64,000 bases of DNA, from assembly GCF_016219575.1 (NCBI RefSeq), contig NZ_JACRMG010000009.1, positions 682,001 to 746,000 of the forward strand, written 5' to 3'. The notes under the pieces are model-generated. The model worked only from the letters and a program-made list of their open reading frames with translations. It did no database searches and had not been told where the DNA came from. The first letter of the stretch is position 1. Every line of letters begins with the position of its first letter. Positions 9,294-17,354 of this stretch are shown here, piece after piece. A program made the translations under genes and the position numbers. The DNA is from Bradyrhizobium sp. (lineage in GTDB: Bacteria; Pseudomonadota; Alphaproteobacteria; Rhizobiales; Xanthobacteraceae).

Positions 9294-10387
9294 ACAGGAT
9301 CGACCCCAAGCTTGCCGCTACCTTGCGCCAGCCGGCAGAGCTGGTGGCGCGAGGCCTTGCGCCGGTGTCGGCGCTTGCGGAACTGGAGAAGGTCGCCGCG
9401 CGCTACGCCATTGCCGTGACGCCCGGGATCGCCGCGCTGATCGAGCCGGACGATCCCGCCGATCCCATTGCGCGGCAGTTCATCCCGAGCGCGCAGGAGC
9501 TGGTGGTGGTGCCCGGCGAGAACGCCGATCCGATCGGCGACGACGCAAATTCGCCGGTCACCGGAATCGTGCACCGTTATCCCGATCGCGTGCTGTTCAA
9601 GCTGGTGCATGTCTGCGCGGTCTATTGCCGGTTCTGCTTCCGCCGCGAGATGGTCGGGCCGGGCAAGCCCAATGCGCTGTCCGATGACGCCTATCGCGCG
9701 GCGCTCGACTACATCCGTGCGCACGGCGAAATCTGGGAAGTGATCCTGACCGGCGGCGATCCGCTGATGCTGGCGCCGCGCCGGCTCGCCGAGATCATGG
9801 CCGATCTCGCCGCCATCGATCACGTCAGGATCGTCCGCATCCACACCCGCGTGCCCGTCGCCGATCCGGCGCGGGTGAGTGCGGAAATGGTCGCGGCGCT
9901 GAAGGTCAGTGGTGCCACGGCCTGGGTCGCCGTGCATGCCAACCATCCCCGTGAATTTTCTCCTGCGGCGCGTGCAGCTTGCGCGCGGCTGGCGGATGCC
10001 GGCATACCACTGGTCAGCCAATCCGTGCTGCTGCGCGGCGTCAATGACGATGCGGCGACGCTGGAAGCCTTGATGCGCAGTTTCGTCGAACTCAGGATCA
10101 AGCCGTATTATCTGCATCACGGCGATCTCGCGCCCGGAACCGCGCATCTGCGCACCACGCTCGAGCACGGGCAGGAACTGATGCGGACGTTGCGCGGGCG
10201 CGTGTCGGGCCTGTGCCAGCCGGAATATGTGCTGGATATCCCGGGAGGCCACGGCAAGGCGCCGGTCGGGCCGAGCTATTTGTCGCAGCCGGACTCGCCG
10301 CAACATGATAAGCTTGCGCAAGCGCGTTATCGCGTCGTCGATTATTGCGGCGAGGTCCATCTCTATCCGCCGCAGCAATCGTCATGA
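9290..10387 (+). CDS. epmB: EF-P beta-lysylation protein EpmB (lysine 2,3-aminomutase family)
   Basis: A 365-residue radical SAM/PLP enzyme that converts (S)-alpha-lysine to (R)-beta-lysine for EF-P modification. The iron-sulfur motif is Cys109-x3-Cys113-x2-Cys116 in CAVYCRFCFRRE. The SAM-binding segment is VILTGGDPL, and the PLP lysine is Lys323 in DIPGGHGKAPVG. ATG at 9290 overlaps the epmA stop (ATGA), indicating coupled translation. The length is shorter than clostridial lysine aminomutases, as expected for EpmB. Confidence 0.93.
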   Translation: MNRIDPKLAATLRQPAELVARGLAPVSALAELEKVAARYAIAVTPGIAALIEPDDPADPIARQFIPSAQELVVVPGENADPIGDDANSPVTGIVHRYPDRVLFKLVHVCAVYCRFCFRREMVGPGKPNALSDDAYRAALDYIRAHGEIWEVILTGGDPLMLAPRRLAEIMADLAAIDHVRIVRIHTRVPVADPARVSAEMVAALKVSGATAWVAVHANHPREFSPAARAACARLADAGIPLVSQSVLLRGVNDDAATLEALMRSFVELRIKPYYLHHGDLAPGTAHLRTTLEHGQELMRTLRGRVSGLCQPEYVLDIPGGHGKAPVGPSYLSQPDSPQHDKLAQARYRVVDYCGEVHLYPPQQSS

Positions 10388-10590
10388 CCGAGGAGGAAAG
10401 GCAGCCGGAGCCGCCGGAAGAGGGTAATCGCACCGTCGAGAACGCGGTCCTGGCCGGTTTCTTCGTTGTGCTGGTGGCCGCAGGTATCTGGTTGCTCGGC
10501 ACCATGGCCGACGTGCGAAAGGCGCAGGATTGCGCTGCCCAGGGACGGCGAAACTGTGCAACAATCGAAGCGCCCGAACGGACACGCTAG
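10384..10590 (+). CDS. Small single-helix membrane protein
   Basis: A 68-residue protein starting at ATG 10384, which overlaps the epmB stop (ATGA). An acidic, Pro-rich N-terminus is followed by one transmembrane helix (AVLAGFFVVLVAAGIWLLGTM) and a short tail with two cysteines. The coupling suggests it is the third gene of the epmAB operon. No family was recognised. Confidence 0.7.
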   Translation: MTEEERQPEPPEEGNRTVENAVLAGFFVVLVAAGIWLLGTMADVRKAQDCAAQGRRNCATIEAPERTR

Positions 10591-10635
10591 TCTGACTCAA
10601 GAGTGAGTCGAATTGAGGAAAATGGGAGAAGCGGG

Positions 10636-10890
10636 ATGCGCAAAACCCTTCTGTCGATGGCACTGGTGCTCCTGATCGGCGTACCCGGCAGCTACGCCCA
10701 GAGCGGCGGCGGATCATCGACTGCCGCGAAAAACTCATCGGGCGTGCCGACGGCGCCGGTCGGCCACCGCCAGCCGCGCGCGGCCGACTTTCCCGACGAG
10801 AAAACCAGTCTGAACAATCCGAACGATGTTCTGAGCAGGGAGAATGCCCTGCTCGACAAGAAGCTCAAGAGCATCTGCCGCGGCTGCTGA
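10636..10890 (+). CDS. Small secreted protein of unknown function
   Basis: An 84-residue protein with a signal peptide (MRKTLLSMALVLLIGVPGSYAQ). The mature part is Ser/Gly-rich, then charged, ending in two cysteines (SICRGC). ATG 10636 follows GGGAGAAGCGGG and is preferred over a start 33 bases upstream. Confidence 0.65.
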   Translation: MRKTLLSMALVLLIGVPGSYAQSGGGSSTAAKNSSGVPTAPVGHRQPRAADFPDEKTSLNNPNDVLSRENALLDKKLKSICRGC

Positions 10891-10935
10891 GCTAGCAGGG
10901 CACGCCGGACGCGCCCCGCTGTTGCCATTTCCGGG

Positions 10936-12021
10936 CTATGCCGACAATTCGCTCACCCCGCGGCCGTCCGCGCTGCCTCGCGTCGCAACCGCGTCGGCCA
11001 GCTGTTCCAGCGCGGTGACGGTCGTATCCCAGTCGATGCAGCCATCCGTGATGCTCTGCCCGTAGGTGAGCGGCTTGCCCGGCTGTACCTCCTGCCGGCC
11101 CGCAACGAGGTGGCTCTCGATCATCACACCGACAATGCGGCGTTCGCCGGCTGCAACCTGCCGGGCGATGTCGGCAACAACCTTGGGCTGGTTCTCCGGC
11201 TTCTTGTCGCTGTTGGCATGGCTGGTGTCGATCATGATCCGCGGCTTGACGCCGGCCTTTGCAAGATCGGCGGCCGCCGCCTCGACGCTGGCCGCGTCGT
11301 AGTTCGGCCGGCTGCCGCCGCGCAGGATGATGTGACAGTCCTCGTTGCCGGCGGTGGCCGCGATCGCCGAGCGTCCGCCCTTGGTCACCGCCATGAAGTG
11401 ATGCGGGTGGGAAGCCGACTTCACGGCATCGGCCGCGATGCGCACATTGCCGTCGGTGCCGTTTTTGAAGCCGACCGGACATGAAAGGCCCGAAGCCAGC
11501 TCGCGGTGGGTCTGGCTTTCGGTGGTGCGAGCGCCGATGGCGGCCCAGCTGACGAGGTCGGCGATATACTGCGGCGTCGTCATGTCCAGGAATTCCGTGC
11601 CGGCGGGCAGGCCGAGATTGTTGACGGCGGACAGCACGCTGCGCGCCAGATGCAGGCCCTTGTTGATGTTGAAGCTGCCGTCGAGATCGGGATCGTTGAT
11701 CAACCCCTTCCAGCCGACGGTGGTGCGCGGCTTCTCGAAATAGACGCGCATCACGATTTCCAGCCGGTCGGAGAGGCGCTCGCGCAAGGTGGACAGCCGC
11801 TCGGCGTAATCGATGGCGGCCGCGGTATCGTGGATGGAGCAGGGGCCGACCACGACCAGCAGCCGTTCATCGGTGCCGCCCAGGATGGCGTGGATGGCGT
11901 TGCGCGCCGCCATCACGACGCGCGTCGCGGTCAGCGTGCGCGGGATTTCCCGCATCACCTGCTCGGGTGTGGTGAGCTCCTTGAGCTCGCGGATACGAAG
12001 ATCGTCGGTGGTGCTCAACAT
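10936..12021 (-). CDS. aroG: 3-deoxy-7-phosphoheptulonate synthase (class I DAHP synthase)
   Basis: A 361-residue enzyme joining phosphoenolpyruvate and erythrose-4-phosphate, the first step of the shikimate pathway. Type I-alpha signatures are visible: LLVVVGPCSIHD, RVYFEKPRTTVGWKGLINDP, GTEFLDMTTPQY, ARTTESQTHRELASG, MIDTSHANSDKKP. ATG 12021 (MLSTTDDLRIRELKEL) is the usual N-terminus; a longer frame upstream runs through a terminator hairpin and is not credible. A leader peptide rich in Tyr/Phe/Trp and an intrinsic terminator precede it, so expression is probably controlled by attenuation. The choice of aroG rather than aroF or aroH is nominal. Confidence 0.93.
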   Translation of the reverse strand: MLSTTDDLRIRELKELTTPEQVMREIPRTLTATRVVMAARNAIHAILGGTDERLLVVVGPCSIHDTAAAIDYAERLSTLRERLSDRLEIVMRVYFEKPRTTVGWKGLINDPDLDGSFNINKGLHLARSVLSAVNNLGLPAGTEFLDMTTPQYIADLVSWAAIGARTTESQTHRELASGLSCPVGFKNGTDGNVRIAADAVKSASHPHHFMAVTKGGRSAIAATAGNEDCHIILRGGSRPNYDAASVEAAAADLAKAGVKPRIMIDTSHANSDKKPENQPKVVADIARQVAAGERRIVGVMIESHLVAGRQEVQPGKPLTYGQSITDGCIDWDTTVTALEQLADAVATRGSADGRGVSELSA

Positions 12022-12060
12022 GGCAAAGTTCCTCTTGCTGTTCGGAGAACCTGCCGGCCA

Positions 12061-12088
12061 ACAAAAAAGCCGCCAGGTCTGGCGGCTT
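12061..12088 (-). terminator. Attenuator terminator in the DAHP synthase leader
   Basis: On the minus strand AAGCCGCCAG is followed by its exact complement CTGGCGGCTT and a run of six T, a classical intrinsic terminator 40 bases before the DAHP synthase ATG. The first arm can pair instead with an upstream CTGGCGG at 12140-12146, inside the leader peptide gene. That pairing would be an antiterminator. Confidence 0.8.
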
Positions 12089-12116
12089 GCTCGGATTCTG
12101 TGCTGCAACTTCTGTT

Positions 12117-12197
12117 TCAGAGTGCGCGCGATCCTCCCACCGCCAGCGAGCTGTCGTAGCTAAAGTACCAAAAATAGCTGGTGGCGCGGTTGATCAT
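12117..12197 (-). CDS. Aromatic-rich leader peptide upstream of DAHP synthase
   Basis: A 26-residue open frame from ATG 12197 to TGA 12117 encodes a peptide whose residues 8-14 are YFWYFSY, six aromatics in seven codons. It lies 29 bases before the attenuator terminator. A ribosome stalled on these codons for lack of charged Tyr, Phe or Trp tRNA would leave CTGGCGG (codons 18-20) free to pair with the terminator's first arm. A ribosome reaching the stop would cover it. No strong Shine-Dalgarno sequence is visible before the ATG, which is the main weakness. Confidence 0.7.
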   Translation of the reverse strand: MINRATSYFWYFSYDSSLAVGGSRAL

Positions 12198-12275
12198 GGC
12201 CAGGCATGTAGCCCAGCCGCGTGCGCTTGTCATCCCCCAACTGCACGATCCCGAAGACAGTGTTGCCGATCGGTA

Positions 12276-12848
12276 TCACGCCTTTCGGGCGGCGAGCGCC
12301 ATGCCGATCAGGCTGGCGCCGCCGAACATCAGGTTGAGGCCGGCGAGCAGGCCGATGGCCCATTCGGCCGAGCCGGGGAGCCCTGCGAAGATCAGGCCGG
12401 CGATGACGATATCCATCGCGCCGCTGATCAGGAGCCACGACCAGCGCTCGGACAATTCGCGGCGATGCTCCATCGCATAGAGGATAGTGGCGACGCCCTC
12501 CGCCAGGAAATAGGCGCCGACCACGATGGTCAGCGTCAGCACGCCCTGCACGGGCTTTGCCAGCAACACCCCGCCTGCCAGCACGGCCAGCGCCGCCGAT
12601 ATCAGCGACCACCAGAAGCCCGGCATCTCCCGCGCCCAGAACGTCACGATCAGGCCGCCGATGCCGGTGATCAGGAACAGCCAGCCGAGCAGGATGGTCA
12701 CCGCGAGACTTGCGAACTGAGGCACGATAATGGCGGCAAGGCCCATGATCGCCAGCAGGATGCCCTCGACCAGGAACGCCTTCCAGTGCGCCTGCACGGC
12801 CTCGCGCATCTTCGCCTGCAATTCGTTGAGGTCGTGGGGAAGGGTCAT
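12276..12848 (-). CDS. HdeD family membrane protein
   Basis: A 190-residue inner-membrane protein with about six hydrophobic helices arranged as repeated pairs (FLVEGILLAIMGLAAIIVPQ, SLAVTILLGWLFLITGIGGL, VLAGGVLLAKP, TILYAMEHR, MDIVIAGLIF, LMFGGASLIGMALAARKA). This is the HdeD/DUF308 pattern linked to acid stress in E. coli. The role here is inferred only from family. It lies upstream of the DAHP synthase leader on the same strand, 78 bases before the leader peptide, so some read-through is possible. Confidence 0.85.
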   Translation of the reverse strand: MTLPHDLNELQAKMREAVQAHWKAFLVEGILLAIMGLAAIIVPQFASLAVTILLGWLFLITGIGGLIVTFWAREMPGFWWSLISAALAVLAGGVLLAKPVQGVLTLTIVVGAYFLAEGVATILYAMEHRRELSERWSWLLISGAMDIVIAGLIFAGLPGSAEWAIGLLAGLNLMFGGASLIGMALAARKA

Positions 12849-12921
12849 GAGGAATCTCCGGAGCCGGCTGCAGGGATGATGAGGACTATAGCTTGCGTCC
12901 TTCCGGCGCGGCCGAATTTAT

Positions 12922-13968
12922 TCAGCCGCCCTGACCGGACATTGACGAAAATCCGTCGGAAGAGGCGCGCAAGCGGTTGCGGCCGAGGAAATAGACGGCG
13001 GTGGTGGCGGTCAGCAGCGCCACGCCGATCAGGATCGAGATCAGCCCGACCGATCCGGCCACTGCCGTCATGTTGCGCTCGGGATTGATCATCCAGCGAT
13101 GCACCGCCCCGAGCACGAAGGCGAGGCCGGCAAACCCGGCGCCGCCGCCGAACACCAGCAGCGCCCACATTCGCCTGAGCTGGCTCAGCCGCTCGCGCGC
13201 CACTTTCGTGCGCGGCGCGTGATGGCGGCCGACGCGGCGCACCAGCCGGATGGCAAAAGCGATCGAGGAAAAGCCGATCAGGATGCTGGTGGCGCCGAGG
13301 GCGAGCCGCGCGGTGGATGAGAGATTGGAGGGCTGCTGCAGCATCAGCAGCGGAAAGTCGAACGCCGCGTGCAGCGCGATCGGCCCGAGTAGCACCATCG
13401 CCCAGCTCGAGATGCGCGCCCAGTCGCGGTTGTGGCGGTTGGCGCCGAGCGCCGTGCCGGAGCGCGCGATCGCCAGATAGGCGCCGGCGATGATGCCGAG
13501 CGCACCGTGGAAGGGCACCGTCAGCACGCTGCGCAGCAACGCCAGCGAGCGCCAGATGTCGGCATGTTGCACGAGATAGGCGAGGTTTTCATAGGCCGCA
13601 AAGCCGAGGCCCACAGCCGCGCCATAGACCACGGTGTCCATGGGATCGACGCCCCGGCTGCGGTAGCGCAGGCCCACGGCGGCGATCGCCAGCACCTTGA
13701 CGATCTCCTCCGGCGTGGCGACGCCGAGCAGCGAATGAAGCACCTGCCCGAGCCAGGGACGGTCGGCGCTGGCAAGCACGATCTTGGCAAACGGTGCGCG
13801 CGCAAGGCCGAGCATGGAGATGCTGGCCGCGCCGAGGAAAAAGGCGGTCCATATCCGCAGCGGCGGGCCCGGCCGCTCGTCGGTCGCGATCACGAGCCAC
13901 AGGAACAGCAGCGCCGGCGCGACCGCGGCGGTGCCGATCACGGTGGGGAGGGACTCAAGCAGCAGCAT
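12922..13968 (-). CDS. PrsW family intramembrane metalloprotease
   Basis: A 348-residue polytopic membrane protein with the PrsW/CAAX-protease-type motifs: EEIVK (EExxK) after PWLGQVLHSLLGVATP, GLGFAAYEN, VPFHGALG and LHAAFDF (HxxxD). Family members cleave membrane proteins such as anti-sigma factors; the substrate here is unknown. ATG 13968 is used; a GTG directly before it at 13971 is possible. The two C-terminal helices (residues 255-335) extend beyond the catalytic core. Confidence 0.82.
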   Translation of the reverse strand: MLLLESLPTVIGTAAVAPALLFLWLVIATDERPGPPLRIWTAFFLGAASISMLGLARAPFAKIVLASADRPWLGQVLHSLLGVATPEEIVKVLAIAAVGLRYRSRGVDPMDTVVYGAAVGLGFAAYENLAYLVQHADIWRSLALLRSVLTVPFHGALGIIAGAYLAIARSGTALGANRHNRDWARISSWAMVLLGPIALHAAFDFPLLMLQQPSNLSSTARLALGATSILIGFSSIAFAIRLVRRVGRHHAPRTKVARERLSQLRRMWALLVFGGGAGFAGLAFVLGAVHRWMINPERNMTAVAGSVGLISILIGVALLTATTAVYFLGRNRLRASSDGFSSMSGQGG

Positions 13969-14078
13969 CACTCAAGGCAGATATGCCAGATTTGCATCGT
14001 TATCCACCGCGACGGCCGGAGGCAGGCGTGCGGCGGCACGCCGCGGCCAGCCCTGGCAGGCGAAATGCGCCGCCCGCC

Positions 14079-14210
14079 TCACTTTTTGACGTGGGCGACC
14101 ATCTCCTCGAACATCCAGTAGCCGGTCACATAGGCGACGGTACCGATGGCCAGCAGGCCAAACGCCAGCCACACCCACAAGGGTGCGCCTTCCCGCTCTC
14201 GCTGTTTCAT
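14079..14210 (-). CDS. 43-residue single-helix membrane protein
   Basis: ATG 14210 is preceded by GGGAGAAG at good spacing and opens a 43-residue frame ending at 14079. A charged N-terminus (MKQREREGAPLW) is followed by one transmembrane helix (VWLAFGLLAIGTVAYVTGYW) and an acidic/basic tail. It lies 110 bases upstream of prsW on the same strand. Such short proteins are easily missed; the function is unknown. Confidence 0.65.
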   Translation of the reverse strand: MKQREREGAPLWVWLAFGLLAIGTVAYVTGYWMFEEMVAHVKK

Positions 14211-14372
14211 GGCTTCTCCCAAGCCCGGCAACGTATCCAATCCCCTCCGGGCGGCGGGAACAAGGGGTTACGCGGTCGCAACCGCAGATATCGCCGATTT
14301 TGCAACCCTCGACGGCTGCGCGCGGAGGGATTACGCTTGGTCCGTTGTGGCTCGGCAACATTGGAGCGTCAC

Positions 14373-14759
14373 ATGAACAGACTTTATTGGTTGGCGGCGG
14401 CAGCCGCGGTTGGGCTGGCTTTCCTGCCGGCAAACGATGTCTTTGCCCAGGGCACGGCGGCCGGCGCAGCCGCAGCCCCGGCGGCCGGCACGACAACCAC
14501 AGCGCCGCCCCCGTCGCCTCCGGCGACCACGGCGGCTCCCGCCACGACAACGCCGCCGGCGGCCACGACAACGACGACCACAACCGCGCCGGCCGACAAG
14601 CCTGCGGCCACCGACGACAAGTCCGGCAAGAAGAAGACGGCCTCGAAGAAGGGCAGCCAGAGCGAGCTCGACCGCTCGGTCGACACCAAGACCGTGCCGT
14701 CACGCTACAAGAGCCAGATCCCGAAGGAATATCACGGCTATATTCCCTGGGGCCGCTAG
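14373..14759 (+). CDS. Secreted Ala/Thr/Pro-rich protein
   Basis: A 128-residue protein with a signal peptide (MNRLYWLAAAAAVGLAFLPANDVFAQ). Residues 27-75 are a low-complexity Ala/Thr/Pro run of the linker type. A Lys-rich stretch (DDKSGKKKTASKKG) and a conserved-looking tail ending YHGYIPWGR follow. The low-complexity part may span the cell wall. No domain was recognised. A much longer overlapping frame upstream lacks a plausible start. Confidence 0.7.
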   Translation: MNRLYWLAAAAAVGLAFLPANDVFAQGTAAGAAAAPAAGTTTTAPPPSPPATTAAPATTTPPAATTTTTTTAPADKPAATDDKSGKKKTASKKGSQSELDRSVDTKTVPSRYKSQIPKEYHGYIPWGR

Positions 14760-14919
14760 CTGCCCACCAGGTCCGACGGGACCGGCGTAGCCGGGCCGAC
14801 CGCATCTTTGCCGCCCTGGCTGCAGCGACGCGCTGGCAGCCCGACGGCAGGTTGGTGCGGCGGCCGCTGCCTGCCAGGGGCCATGGCGTCGGCTGCCGTG
14901 ACGAGGCGTTCAAGCCGGA

Positions 14920-15846
14920 TCAATTCGGAATCTTCAACACCTGGCCGGGATTGATGCGATCCGGGTCGTTGCCTATCGCCGCGCGATTGAGGTCGTAGAT
15001 CCGCCTCCAACGTTCGGCATCGCCGAGCAGTTTCTTTGCGATGGATCGCAGCGTATCGCCGGGCCGCACTTCGTAGCGTTTGGCGACGGAGTAGATGAGC
15101 GTGACGTCGGCAAATACCTCGTCCTTCTCGAGGCGCTGGCGCAACGGATTGTCGAAACGCAGGGAAATATGCGGCACATCATCGTATTCGTCGATCCTGA
15201 CATGCAGCAGCGAGATCGCTTGATAGAAATCGGGCGGGGTGATCGCGGGCAGGTCGGCGGCTGATGACCCCTTGGGCGCGCGGCGAAACAGGTTGCAGGT
15301 GGCGAACGCGAATTCTCCGTTCTTCTCCTTGATCAGGAACGCGCCGTCGACGTAACGGAAATTGTCTCCGCCATCGGACAGCGCCACGCAGCATCGGTAG
15401 GTGCGTTGTCCCGCAGTCTCCTTGGCGACCGGGACGATGCGGTGATGAAGGTTCGTGTCCCAGCCAAAGGTCGGATAGCCCGGCGTCGGTCCCAGCAAGG
15501 CGCATTGGTAGAAGCGATAAGCCTCCGTCCAGCGGATTCCCGGCGGGCTGTTTATCGCAGACGAACCCGGCGAGGCGACGGTCTTGCCGCCGATATTGAT
15601 CCGGGCACGAAATTCGTAAGGGTCGCTCGAATTGACGCCACCATTGGCCCCCGCGAATACGACATCGACAAATCCCCTGGCCGGGATACTGAAATCGAAA
15701 GCCGCGTTGATGGGCGGGTTATCTGAGATCCAGCCGCTGTCGTAGGCGACCAGTCCGTCGACGAGCGTGACGACCTGGTTGTCGGCCCGATCGATGAAAA
15801 CTCGACCCGTGGTTGTTCCAAAGGGAACGGCAACATAGGTCGTCAT
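14920..15846 (-). CDS. LysM domain protein of unknown function
   Basis: A 308-residue protein without a signal peptide. About 250 residues of novel, probably beta-rich sequence (MTTYVAVPFGTTTGRVFIDR onward, four cysteines) precede a C-terminal LysM domain (YEVRPGDTLRSIAKKLLGDA through INPGQVLKIPN). LysM modules bind N-acetylglucosamine polymers. The same fold ends many phage tail and secretion-tube adaptor proteins, so a cytosolic role is possible. No phage or T6SS genes are adjacent. Confidence 0.75.
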   Translation of the reverse strand: MTTYVAVPFGTTTGRVFIDRADNQVVTLVDGLVAYDSGWISDNPPINAAFDFSIPARGFVDVVFAGANGGVNSSDPYEFRARINIGGKTVASPGSSAINSPPGIRWTEAYRFYQCALLGPTPGYPTFGWDTNLHHRIVPVAKETAGQRTYRCCVALSDGGDNFRYVDGAFLIKEKNGEFAFATCNLFRRAPKGSSAADLPAITPPDFYQAISLLHVRIDEYDDVPHISLRFDNPLRQRLEKDEVFADVTLIYSVAKRYEVRPGDTLRSIAKKLLGDAERWRRIYDLNRAAIGNDPDRINPGQVLKIPN

Positions 15847-15939
15847 GCAATGCTCCTGAATGAAAAGAGGGGTCGTTCAAAGCCGCGCGGAAAGTGTAGG
15901 AGGGAGCTGGGCCGATGCAAGCGGGTTGCCGGGTTGTCC

Positions 15940-17184
15940 TCAAGCGCGGCTTCCCGCGGTGAGCAGCTTGCGGCATGTCTCGACGAACACCTCGGCGCCG
16001 GTGACGATATCTTCGTCCGCCGTGTTCTCGGTCCAGTGATGGCTGATGCCGCCGATCGACGGCACGAACAGCATGCCCGCCGGCATGATGGTGGCGAGGA
16101 TCTGCGCGTCATGGCCGGCGCCGGACGGCATCCGCAGCGACTTGCCTCCGGCGAAGCCGGCGCTGGCGGCTTCGATGGCATCCTGGAAGGCCGCGTCCAT
16201 CATGGCCGGCGCGCCGGTGCGGATCCGCTCCACGGTGACGCCGCAGGGACCGCGCGCGGTGGCCTCGGCGGCCATGCTGCGCAGCTTCTCCTCCAGCCGC
16301 TCGATCACGGTCGCGTCGGCATCGCGCATCTGGAACAGCATCTCGGCACGGCCGGGGATGATGCTGGGCGCGCCCGGATCGAGCGCGATACGGCCGGTGG
16401 TCCACACCGTGCGCTGCCCGCAGATCGCCGGGAAGGTCTCGTCGATCGCGACGCAGAAGCGTGCCAGTGCAAGCCCGGCGTCCTTGCGGATCGCCATCCG
16501 CGTGGTGCCGGCGTGGTTCTGCTCGCCGGTGAAGACGATGCGGTATTGCCAGATGCCGACGATGGAGGTGACGATGCCGATCTTCAAGGCCCCGCTTTCC
16601 AGTGTCTCGCCCTGTTCGATATGCGCCTCGAGATAGCCGATGTAGCGGCCGCGCACGGCCTTGAGGCGAGGGCGGCCCGAAAGGCCGACGGCTGCCAGCG
16701 CCTCGCGCATGCTGCGGTCGCTGTTGCGGTCGCGCGCCGCATCGATGTCGGCCTCGCTCACCGCGCCGACAAAGGAGCGGCTGCCGAGGAAATGGCCGAA
16801 ATGGCCTTCCTCGTCGCACCATGAGGCGACCTCGACCGCGCCGTTCACGGCGGGATCGGGATTGAGCACGCGCGCGGCTTCCAGCGCGTAGACGACGCCG
16901 AGGGGGCCGTCGAGCCAGCCGGCGTAGTTCTGGCTCTCCAGATGGGAGCCCGCGAGCAGTTTTGGCCCCGCCTTCGTGCTGCTGCCGAGCACGTTGCCGA
17001 TGCCGTCGACGACAGCGGTGAGCCCCGCTTCCGGCAGCTTTTGCCCCAGCCATTCGAGCGAGCGCGCATGCGGCTCGGAAAAAGTCGGCTTGTGTACGCC
17101 GCTCTTGTAGGCGCCGATGGCGCGCAACGCATTGAGGTCGGCGAGAACGCGGGCGCCGTTGGCTTGCGGGGGCGTGTCAGGCAT
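15940..17184 (-). CDS. M20 family Zn-dependent amidohydrolase (N-carbamoylase/allantoate type)
   Basis: A 414-residue cytosolic binuclear zinc hydrolase of the hydantoinase/carbamoylase subfamily, which splits N-carbamoyl or ureido groups from amino acids or allantoate-like compounds. Metal and catalytic motifs are visible: GSHLESQNYAGWLDGPLGV, WCDEEGHFG, YLEAHIEQGE, FTGEQNHAGTTRM and PSGAGHDAQ. ATG 17184 begins the normal N-terminus; the 66-residue upstream extension is not conserved-looking. The substrate is not determinable. Confidence 0.88.
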   Translation of the reverse strand: MPDTPPQANGARVLADLNALRAIGAYKSGVHKPTFSEPHARSLEWLGQKLPEAGLTAVVDGIGNVLGSSTKAGPKLLAGSHLESQNYAGWLDGPLGVVYALEAARVLNPDPAVNGAVEVASWCDEEGHFGHFLGSRSFVGAVSEADIDAARDRNSDRSMREALAAVGLSGRPRLKAVRGRYIGYLEAHIEQGETLESGALKIGIVTSIVGIWQYRIVFTGEQNHAGTTRMAIRKDAGLALARFCVAIDETFPAICGQRTVWTTGRIALDPGAPSIIPGRAEMLFQMRDADATVIERLEEKLRSMAAEATARGPCGVTVERIRTGAPAMMDAAFQDAIEAASAGFAGGKSLRMPSGAGHDAQILATIMPAGMLFVPSIGGISHHWTENTADEDIVTGAEVFVETCRKLLTAGSRA

Positions 17185-17354
17185 GACGATGGCTTTCCTC
17201 GAACCGGCAGAGGCGTTCGGCAACATGCTGCGAGTTGGCGCGGCATGCAACTTTCGTTGCGGGCAATGTCGGGCCGGCTTGCGGCCGGCGGCAGGGGGTG
17301 AGAACGTGCTGCGATCAGACGCCGGAAAAAATCTGCGGACATCGGGGGAAACGG

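Noticed and set aside
10936..12021. Possibility that the DAHP synthase gene includes the upstream 29 codons
   Set aside because: Those codons overlap the attenuator hairpin and T-run, and the family N-terminus begins at 12021.
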